Positions 57,371 through 64,000 of a stretch of DNA of 64,000 bases are shown here, piece by piece (the stretch's first letter is position 1; the number at the start of each line of letters is the position of its first letter). The notes under the pieces are model-generated. The model saw only the letters and a list, made by a program, of their open reading frames with translations. It did not search any database and was not told the DNA's origin. A program made the position numbers and the translations under genes. Location of the stretch: contig NZ_LT608328.1 of NCBI RefSeq assembly GCF_900095795.1, positions 2,287,001-2,351,000 of the forward strand, given 5' to 3'. Origin of the DNA: Petrimonas mucosa. GTDB taxonomy: Bacteria > Bacteroidota > Bacteroidia > Bacteroidales > Dysgonomonadaceae.

Positions 57371-60300
57371 TTAAAATGACAGGTTCACTCCAAAATTAAA
57401 TATTCTAGAATTTGGATATTCAGCAGCGGCATTGGGCCTTCCTTCCGGATCTATATCGATATCCATCAAGTCTGAAAAGAATGTAAAGAGGTTATAACCA
57501 TTGGCATACAATCTGACCGACTCCATTCCTAGCGCACTTAACGATTTCTTATCCCTAAAAGTATAAGATATCTCGGCCACTTTCAATCTCAAATACGAAG
57601 CATCCATGAGCCAAAGGTCAGATGTCTCCAAATAATGGTTTTTATTCATGAAAGTAAGTCTCGGGAAACGGGCATCTGCTGCATTCTCTTCTGTCCACCG
57701 GCCTTCTGCAAGGAAACTCGGGAGCATGCGGCTATTGGTACTCCCAAACGGATTTCTATACTCATGATCAATCAATCTCGATGCGTTCAATGCAGCACTC
57801 CACTGTAGCGAAATCTCAATATTATTCCATCTCAATCCGTGTAACAGGCCTATCACATAATCGGGACGATCGCCATATCCAAAATATGTCTTGTCATTAC
57901 CATTGATTACGCCATCGCCGTTCAAATCCTTAAAGAGCGCATCACCCGGTCTTGGAACACCCAAAGGCATTGTTGGCAACAACAAATCACCATTACCATC
58001 CTTCTTCAGGTTTCCATCACCATCGAAATCGTCAATCTGCAGGAACCTGTCAAAAAGGTAGCCATAGTTCAAGCCGGTGCTTCTCCCTGTTTGCGCCATA
58101 TATGGTTCATTTGGAGGCACCTCATCCATATAGATAATTTTATTCTTTGAATATGAAAGGTTTCCGTTGACCCAATATTCCACATTATTCAGCTTATCAT
58201 TCCATCCTAAGGTAAGCTCATATCCGTGGTTATTGACCCTGCCCAGGTTAATCATCGGCAGGCTAATAGCCGTGATGGCAGGCAAAGTATTTCTTGTAGA
58301 GAGGATATCTTTTCTTTTTTCGTAAAAAAGATCGCCCGCAACGTTCAGCCTTCCATCTAACATTCTTATCTCCAAACCGTAATTCTGTTTGCCTACTTTC
58401 TCCCAGGTAACCAACTCATTTCCAAAGGTGTTTTCTTTCGCATCACGTACCATATCCCAGCTGTAATCTTTTCCAAACTGATAACTGCCACCATCAGACC
58501 ATACAGAATGATTACCGTTCCAGGAACCTTTCAGATACATAAACCGGTGGCCCGAATATTTGTCGTTACCTACGATACCATAAGATGCCCTCACTTTTAA
58601 GAAGTCAATCACATCTTGTTTCTTCATAAAATTCTCTTCTGAGATGATCCATCCCACCGACGCTGCAGGAAAGAATCCAAACCTCTTCCCCGGGGCAAAA
58701 TTCTCCGACCCGTTGTACCCTGCGTTGAGTTCAAACATGTATTTTTTGTTCCAGTTATAGGTAACACGTCCTACATACCCTATATAACCTGTGGGTATCT
58801 CCGTGAACTGGGCAGGATAGTATGTTTTCGACTGGTTATACAAAAGCAATCCTGTTACATTATGCAATCCAAAGCTCCGATTGTAATTCAGGTTAAACTC
58901 AGCATACCAGTTCCTGCTTTTACCCGAATAATCGTCATAATTCATGGGCTCTTTCAACCCAAAAACACCATCTGTCTGATAAACGATGTTATTGTCGAAG
59001 CGGGGATCAGCAATATCCATTCCAGGTTGAGTGAGGTGCCCCAGATATACAGGTTTTACACCACTATCGGTAGCTATGGGCGTTCTTCTTACATTCAGGA
59101 AATAGTCGGTATTATAGGCACCTTTTGCCTCAGCAACCAAACCTTTCACCACCGACGAGAAATCATGATTCAATGCAAAATCAAGATTCAATACATTGGA
59201 TGTATTTGTCGTATATCCCCAGTTATAGTAAATATCCAAACCACTTGTAACCTCCTCCATTGGAATAGTTCTGCTTGTTGGTCCCATGACCAGTTTACCA
59301 TCCACGAAACCGGGACTCGAAAAAGGAAGCGACCACATGATTGTTTTCCAAAAGTTCTCGTAAGTGATTGGTTGTCGTTTGTTACCCACTATTCCGCCGA
59401 CATTGATCTTCAATTGTGTATTTTTGGTAAGATCAATATCGAAGTTCGTTCGATAATTAAACCTCTTGTAGTTAAAGTTTGGATCGTAAGTCTCCTGAAA
59501 CCTTTTCAGCATGCCATCCTGTTCAAAGTATCCTGCAGAAACAAAATACCTAAAACGCTCTCCACCACCCGATAATGTGGCATTATGCTGTGTCTGCCAC
59601 GCCAAGTCGTTGAACAGGTACTCCGTCCAGTCCACGCTGGGAAACATGATTGGATCGGCATTCATTCTGAACATGTCAATTACAAAAGGTGAAAACTTTA
59701 ATTGATTGTCATTTAAATTTGGATTATCACCTCTCTGCGCTTCATTATATAGTAATGCATAGGTATAACTATCCACACCCTTCACATTCCTCAATGCCTG
59801 AGTCAGCCCAAAAGATAAGTTGACAGATATCTGATTTTTTTCTGAACTGCCTCTTCTGGTGGTTACTAAAATCACACCATTCGCACCCCGCACACCAAAT
59901 ACGGCAGTAGACGAAGCATCTTTCAATACGGTAATAGTCTCAATTTCATTGGGATCCATCTGAAAAAAAGATCGCTCCACTCCATCCACCAGTATCAAAG
60001 GCTTTGAGGCCTCGGAAGTAAGAGATCCAGTACCTCTCACGAATATCTCCGGATCATCGGCTCCTGGCTGTCCCGAATACTGAATAGTTGATATACCTGT
60101 CACGGAACCTGCCAAAGCATTAGCGACACTCCCACTGGGCGATTTCAATAAATCTTTTGTTCCAATGGATGACACAGCACCTGTCAACGTCACCTTACTT
60201 TGCACACCATAGGCAACTACTTGTACCTCGTCGAGCATTTGCGTATCCTCACTCATGTAAATAAGATTATCAACGCCTTCTTTCAGTGTTATTTCTTGGG

Positions 60301-60574
60301 TATTGTAGCCAATATACGATACCTCCACTGTCACCTCGCGGGTTGCCTGTTGCAATGTCAGCAAGAAGTTGCCGTCAACATCGGTAACCGTACCTGTGGT
60401 CATGTTTTTCACCTTCACTGTAGCACCTATCAAAGGCTCGCTCGTGTTAGCGTCCAATACACGACCTTTAAATACTGGAGTAGTTTCATTATTAGCATGG
60501 GTCATCGGGAATATCCAGACCAATGCGAAGATTATTAATAACAGTCTCGATTTTATCATGATACTTTTCATCAT
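57371..60574 (-). CDS. SusC/RagA-family TonB-dependent receptor (3)
   Basis: 1067 residues. CarboxypepD_reg-like domain (KGRVLDANTSEPLIGATVKV), TonB box/plug (MLDEVQVVAYGVQSKVTLTG, KPLILVDGVERSFFQMDPNE, LKDASSTAVFGVRGANGVIL) and a barrel ending FNFGVNLSF. The start overlaps the stop of the NAGPA-like gene by 3-4 bp (ATGA), and it precedes SusD (3). Confidence 0.95.
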   Translation of the reverse strand: MMKSIMIKSRLLLIIFALVWIFPMTHANNETTPVFKGRVLDANTSEPLIGATVKVKNMTTGTVTDVDGNFLLTLQQATREVTVEVSYIGYNTQEITLKEGVDNLIYMSEDTQMLDEVQVVAYGVQSKVTLTGAVSSIGTKDLLKSPSGSVANALAGSVTGISTIQYSGQPGADDPEIFVRGTGSLTSEASKPLILVDGVERSFFQMDPNEIETITVLKDASSTAVFGVRGANGVILVTTRRGSSEKNQISVNLSFGLTQALRNVKGVDSYTYALLYNEAQRGDNPNLNDNQLKFSPFVIDMFRMNADPIMFPSVDWTEYLFNDLAWQTQHNATLSGGGERFRYFVSAGYFEQDGMLKRFQETYDPNFNYKRFNYRTNFDIDLTKNTQLKINVGGIVGNKRQPITYENFWKTIMWSLPFSSPGFVDGKLVMGPTSRTIPMEEVTSGLDIYYNWGYTTNTSNVLNLDFALNHDFSSVVKGLVAEAKGAYNTDYFLNVRRTPIATDSGVKPVYLGHLTQPGMDIADPRFDNNIVYQTDGVFGLKEPMNYDDYSGKSRNWYAEFNLNYNRSFGLHNVTGLLLYNQSKTYYPAQFTEIPTGYIGYVGRVTYNWNKKYMFELNAGYNGSENFAPGKRFGFFPAASVGWIISEENFMKKQDVIDFLKVRASYGIVGNDKYSGHRFMYLKGSWNGNHSVWSDGGSYQFGKDYSWDMVRDAKENTFGNELVTWEKVGKQNYGLEIRMLDGRLNVAGDLFYEKRKDILSTRNTLPAITAISLPMINLGRVNNHGYELTLGWNDKLNNVEYWVNGNLSYSKNKIIYMDEVPPNEPYMAQTGRSTGLNYGYLFDRFLQIDDFDGDGNLKKDGNGDLLLPTMPLGVPRPGDALFKDLNGDGVINGNDKTYFGYGDRPDYVIGLLHGLRWNNIEISLQWSAALNASRLIDHEYRNPFGSTNSRMLPSFLAEGRWTEENAADARFPRLTFMNKNHYLETSDLWLMDASYLRLKVAEISYTFRDKKSLSALGMESVRLYANGYNLFTFFSDLMDIDIDPEGRPNAAAEYPNSRIFNFGVNLSF

Positions 60575-62148
60575 TTATTTTTAATGTCAATTGCAATGCA
60601 GTACTGCGATACTTGTCCCTGATTACCTGCGACCAATTTACCGTCTATATACAAAACAGGCTGGAAATCATTGTCTTGCCAATAACTACCTCCCACAAAG
60701 AACACGTCTTTCCATCCCAACTTGTTGAGAAGCCACGCAGCCTGCGGAATACTCATCCCATGCGAGATTACCGCCATACCAATCTTATTATCGTAGGTGA
60801 GCCCAATGAAAGATCTTGATCTATCCACGCCATTCCATGCTTCTCCCATAGCAATCTCCCATCCGGTTCCATCATTTATATACATATCCCAACGTGTCAT
60901 CAGATAGCCATCACGTACAATCCAGGGCTTTCCATACACTGCCGATGTCACATCCCAGGCCTCACCCGATTCAATATATCCGTCGCCCACATAATCTGTG
61001 TTAAATGGCAACTTAACCATCCTTCCGTTATAAAGAGCCGCATTCGAGAAAGATATCTTGCCTTCGGGAGTGAAACCAAGTGTAGATCTCCATGGTGCCC
61101 CATCCGAAGTCCAATTGTTAATCACATTTCCTTCATGATAAATTACAGTCGCATCCGAAGCCGATAATCCACTCATAGCGACAACACCCTCACTACCGTT
61201 CACAACAATCCTCTTACTCGGGTTGGTAACAAGCGAAGCAGTAGCTTTATTGATATCAATGGTTGCGTAGGTGAAATTAATTCCACTTACACTCTTCAAA
61301 AGTCTGTCTGGCTTCCAGTCGCCCACGTATGCCATATACTCATCCAACATATACTCAGGCACATCCCAGCTCCATGGAGTTTCGGGAGCATTATTTTCAA
61401 CGGGGAAGTTCACGACGCTCGTCGCCTGATACAGATTTATATACTCAGCCAGTTCACCCTTCAATATGTTTCCGGTTATATCCGCAAATCCATATTTCTT
61501 CGGGTCATCCATTACCTTCGATAAATTCAGTACCACCTTATATACCCGATCCTTCTCTCCCATTTTGATGTTGAGTTCCTGAGGAACACCCTGTGAAAAA
61601 TCAAAGAACAGATCCCCTTCAACCACGGCACCTTCCATCAGCGAACCTTCTTCAAAGAAAAGTTTAATTCCACCCAGATCCATCTTGTTCTTATCGAATG
61701 TGATGATTACTTCTTTTGTGGAATTTTGCACCGTTACATCTCCTAAACCAATTCCCTCCACGCCGATTTTCGATCCATCAATAATCGGAAATGCGCGTGA
61801 AGTAATCTCAAACCAATACTTGATTATTCTGTTGTCGGGAGCTCTGAAGTTAACGACCGGATAGTTGCTTATATCAAAACTATCCACATCGGTAGGGAAA
61901 ATAACGCTATAACCCTCATTCAAGTCGACTTTCAATTTGGCTGAAGAAAAATTCTCCGCATTTTCATACGACAACAATAGATTCTTATCATCTAAGAATT
62001 GAGCTTCCACGAGCTCTCCATCCACTTCGACCTTTATAGATGAAAAGGGAATGCTCTCAACAACATCCTCATCATTTTCGGTACAAGCGTAGAAAACACC
62101 CGCCAAACAAGTAGTTAAAAAAATAATAAATTTAAATCCGTTTTTCAT
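60571..62148 (-). CDS. NAGPA-like phosphodiester glycosidase lipoprotein
   Basis: 525 residues, lipobox at C22 (FYAC). The N-terminal half holds beta-sandwich repeats of the DUF5018-like kind (FSSIKVEVDGELVEAQFLDD, then VVNFRAPDNRIIKYWFEITS). The C-terminal ~220 residues match the phosphodiester glycosidase fold (RSFIGLTYDNKIGMAVISHG, then MSIPQAAWLLNKLGWKDVFF). It is the first gene of the locus and is translationally coupled to susC (3), so it probably acts on the same glycan at the cell surface. The catalytic assignment is weak because the usual GGGSS motif reads VGGSYWQ. Confidence 0.7.
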   Translation of the reverse strand: MKNGFKFIIFLTTCLAGVFYACTENDEDVVESIPFSSIKVEVDGELVEAQFLDDKNLLLSYENAENFSSAKLKVDLNEGYSVIFPTDVDSFDISNYPVVNFRAPDNRIIKYWFEITSRAFPIIDGSKIGVEGIGLGDVTVQNSTKEVIITFDKNKMDLGGIKLFFEEGSLMEGAVVEGDLFFDFSQGVPQELNIKMGEKDRVYKVVLNLSKVMDDPKKYGFADITGNILKGELAEYINLYQATSVVNFPVENNAPETPWSWDVPEYMLDEYMAYVGDWKPDRLLKSVSGINFTYATIDINKATASLVTNPSKRIVVNGSEGVVAMSGLSASDATVIYHEGNVINNWTSDGAPWRSTLGFTPEGKISFSNAALYNGRMVKLPFNTDYVGDGYIESGEAWDVTSAVYGKPWIVRDGYLMTRWDMYINDGTGWEIAMGEAWNGVDRSRSFIGLTYDNKIGMAVISHGMSIPQAAWLLNKLGWKDVFFVGGSYWQDNDFQPVLYIDGKLVAGNQGQVSQYCIAIDIKNK

Positions 62149-62420
62149 AATATAAAAAAATAAAAAGACATCTGATTACGATACTTCAAAGAAATCCATC
62201 TTTTTCAGATAAAAGGTTTAAATTATCCCAAAAAACTTCTTCAAGCATCCAATTTTAACTAACTCATAGTTCATGTTCCCCCCTAAGTTCAACTTAGAAG
62301 TGCAACATCCACGTGTTGTTTTTTGAAATGATTCTTCACAACAATCATGAAAAACACCGCGGGGGTTTGCCTAACGGCCGGGGGCGCGCAAGCCCCCGAA
62401 GAGAGTCGGACAGCAACATA

Positions 62421-62445
62421 AAAGAAAAAGGAGACCGAAGTCTCC
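62421..62445 (-). terminator. Terminator-like hairpin in the IS30 leader
   Basis: On the minus strand GGAGAC, TTCG and GTCTCC form a stem with a UUCG loop, followed by TTTTTCTTT. It would stop transcription leaving the element toward the upstream locus. Confidence 0.6.
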
Positions 62446-62469
62446 CTAAAATTAACTATTATGTTGCTT

Positions 62470-63420
62470 ATGAAAAAATACAAACAGTTAACTTCAGAAC
62501 AAAGGTACGCGATTTATTTAGGTTTAGAAAACGGTGACACCCAGCGGACGATCGCGAGCTTGATAGGTGTCAGTCCTTCAGCGGTGTCCAGGGAGTTGCA
62601 GCGCAACAAGGACAAGCGCGGGGGCTACTCGTGGCGACTGGCCCACGAGATGGCGATGGAGAGAAGGGAACGCCTGCCCGGCAACCGGGCCACCCCGGAA
62701 TGGATCAAACAAAAGGTGATCCGGCTCGTGCGCAAGGACTGGTCGCCCGGGCAAATCAGCGGACACCTGAGAAAGAAGGAGAATATCCGGGTCTCCCACG
62801 AGACCATCTACAAGTGGATCCGGGAGGACAAGAAGGCCGGGGGCGACCTTTACAAGCATTGCCGTCACAGGCTCAAGCACCGCAAGAGACCGGTGGGCTC
62901 CGTTAGAGGCATCCCCAACCGCAGGAGCATCCGGGAAAGGCCCGTGGAGGCCGACGGGAAGCGCTTCGGCGACTTCGAGATGGACACGATGATAGGGGCC
63001 GACCAGTCGGAGGCGATACTGACGGTGACGGAAAGGAAGACGAACCTCGTGATGATCGGGGAACTGCCCCGCGGAAGGGACTCGAAAGGGTTGGCCAAGG
63101 TGCTGTGCCGCATGTTGCTACCCTACAAGGACGTGATAAGGACGATCACCACGGACAACGGCTTGGAGTTCGCGGCGCACGAACGGATCACGGAGATGCT
63201 GGAAGCCCCGGTGTACTTCACCGACCCCTATTCGGCATGGCAAAAAGGATCGATCGAAAACGCGAACAAGCTCATCCGGCAATACATCCCCAAGGAGGCG
63301 TCCTTCAAGGACTATCCACCCGACAGATTGAAGCGGATACAGCACAGGCTGAATGAAAGACCGAGGAAAAAATTGGACTTTAACACACCCAAAGTTGAGT
63401 TTTACAAACAATTAATGTAA
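62470..63420 (+). CDS. IS30-family transposase
   Basis: 316 residues from the ATG at 62470 (an ATG at 62461 is also in frame). N-terminal HTH (LTSEQRYAIYLGLENGDTQR, IASLIGVSPSAVSRELQRNK), then DDE: GDFEMDTMIGADQSE (first Asp), TITTDNGLEFAAH (second Asp) and YSAWQKGSIENANKLIRQY (Glu). Codon usage is more GC-rich than in the neighbouring SusCD genes, a sign of recent arrival. Confidence 0.93.
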   Translation: MKKYKQLTSEQRYAIYLGLENGDTQRTIASLIGVSPSAVSRELQRNKDKRGGYSWRLAHEMAMERRERLPGNRATPEWIKQKVIRLVRKDWSPGQISGHLRKKENIRVSHETIYKWIREDKKAGGDLYKHCRHRLKHRKRPVGSVRGIPNRRSIRERPVEADGKRFGDFEMDTMIGADQSEAILTVTERKTNLVMIGELPRGRDSKGLAKVLCRMLLPYKDVIRTITTDNGLEFAAHERITEMLEAPVYFTDPYSAWQKGSIENANKLIRQYIPKEASFKDYPPDRLKRIQHRLNERPRKKLDFNTPKVEFYKQLM

Positions 63421-63535
63421 ATTGCACTTGCTGCTTGACTCTGCCCTTGACTTATAAAATGGTTTTTTAATTCCAAATTTTTGATATATTTGCTAATTGA
63501 AATCACTGTTGTCCGATAAAACTTTTTTCTGAAGA

Positions 63536-63570
63536 AGTACGAGGGCAAATCTGAGTTTGCCCATCGTACT
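63536..63570 (+). repeat. Long hairpin in the 5' leader of the last IS
   Basis: AGTACGA/TCGTACT and GGGCAAA/TTTGCCC form a two-part stem around a 6-base loop, 40 bp upstream of the transposase ATG. No T-run follows, so it is not an obvious terminator. It may shield the start from outside transcription. Confidence 0.55.
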
Positions 63571-63610
63571 AATAATTGTAGCTTTGTATTTAGCACAAAA
63601 CAAGACTACA

Positions 63611-64000
63611 ATGAACAAAAGTACTTATTTTTTCGGACAATCGGTTTTCGGACAGCTCATATCTATGATAGATTCAGGAATCATCGCTCGAAACAGCAAA
63701 CGCCACAAGGCTGATCATTACGTGAAACGTTTCATGGCCAAGGATCACCTCATAAGCATGTTATTTTGTGTTTTCGCCAAATGCTCCTCCCTGCGAGAGG
63801 TGGCGGGCGCAATGCTCGGTCTTTCAGGCAAGACCAGGCATTTCCAACTCGGCCACATACCCTACAGGAGCACATTGTCGGACGCCAACAAGCGCCGGAG
63901 TGTTGATTTCTTCTCGGGCGTGTATCACGATTTGCTCCGCGAGTATCAACACGTGATCTCGGACACCCGGTTCAAGGCCGTGTTGAACAAGCAGGTCGAG
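63611..64000 (+). CDS. DUF4372/IS4-family transposase, N-terminal part (runs off window)
   Basis: 130 residues visible from the ATG at 63611: FGQSVFGQLISMIDSGIIA, then HKADHYVKRFMAKDHLISML and LREVAGAMLGLSGKTRHFQL. This is the DUF4372 N-terminal domain that precedes the IS4 DDE core in Bacteroidota elements. The catalytic part lies beyond the window. The left end of the IS is probably near 63505 (TTGTCCGATAAAA). Confidence 0.87.
   Translation, partial: MNKSTYFFGQSVFGQLISMIDSGIIARNSKRHKADHYVKRFMAKDHLISMLFCVFAKCSSLREVAGAMLGLSGKTRHFQLGHIPYRSTLSDANKRRSVDFFSGVYHDLLREYQHVISDTRFKAVLNKQVE

Larger units (their letters stand above)
62289..63438 (+). mobile_element. IS30-family insertion sequence
   Basis: Imperfect ends: left TCAACTTAGAAGTGCAAC, right (reverse complement) TCAAGCAGCAAGTGCAAT. 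They share the IS30-like AAGTGCAA core around a single transposase gene. The 5' leader has a perfect GGGGGC/GCCCCC hairpin (62379-62398) and a minus-strand terminator-like hairpin (62421-62445). Confidence 0.78.

Noticed and set aside
1-64000. CRISPR arrays, tRNA or rRNA genes
   Set aside because: No regular repeat-spacer pattern and no recognisable cloverleaf or rRNA sequence was seen by eye; a dedicated search was not possible.

Overview
The window reads as an accessory, insertion-riddled part of a Bacteroidales-type (Bacteroidota) chromosome. The evidence is three SusC/SusD pairs, a hybrid two-component regulator (HTCS), many Cys-anchored lipoproteins, a TAnnTTTG-type promoter, and Bacteroidales-like IS families. 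No rRNA, tRNA or CRISPR array was seen. The genus cannot be fixed from sequence alone; the gene set would suit a Dysgonomonadaceae-like organism, but that is a guess.

Region 1 (1-10191) looks like a defence or stress island. On the minus strand lie an XRE repressor, a WYL-domain regulator and the 5' part of a SNF2-type helicase. An IS982-family element (5-bp target duplication) sits just upstream of the helicase. Divergently transcribed on the plus strand are a DUF2130 coiled-coil/PD-(D/E)XK-like protein, a small zinc-ribbon protein overlapping a radical SAM/SPASM gene, a protein with two ExoX-C-like repeats, an A1S_2505 macro-like protein, a 2H phosphoesterase and a secreted small protein. 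The radical SAM gene is split by an IS1380-family element whose TCGTA duplication lets the original frame be rebuilt. Its SPASM tail carries a further frameshift.

Region 2 (10216-17516) is purely mobile. It holds an IS481-family element and two group II introns in tandem on the minus strand. The upstream intron follows directly after the Rho-independent terminator of a glycosidase gene. The second intron begins at the 3' end of the first. An IS1634-family element (TTAA duplication) sits at the second intron's maturase stop codon and separates it from domain V.

Region 3 (17595-24308, minus) is a small polysaccharide utilization locus: susC, susD and a GH123/DUF4091-type lipoprotein. Region 4 (25078-33342) holds an XRE regulator, an IS4-like element with an IS66 inserted in its transposase gene, an IS1595 element, a DUF3825 protein and an IS3 element with an A9 frameshift site. 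Region 5 (33358-38986) holds a cut membrane protein, a Tat-exported TIM-barrel protein, a SnoaL-like pseudogene with two in-frame stops, a Gfo/Idh/MocA-type protein, a DUF6528 lipoprotein and an MBL-fold lipoprotein. Region 6 has an IS4-like element (39.0-40.4 kb), then a large minus-strand locus (62148 down to 40456). That locus contains an NAGPA-like lipoprotein overlapping susC, two consecutive susC/susD pairs, a GH123-like enzyme, a CocE/NonD relic lacking its catalytic core, a GH28-like enzyme, another GH123-like enzyme and the HTCS. The window closes with an IS30 element and the start of a DUF4372/IS4 transposase.

Functional picture: the SusCD loci would import an oligosaccharide trimmed at the surface or in the periplasm by GH123-like and GH28-like enzymes, with the HTCS as sensor-activator. 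The substrate cannot be deduced. The first 10 kb is the best place to look for an undescribed system.
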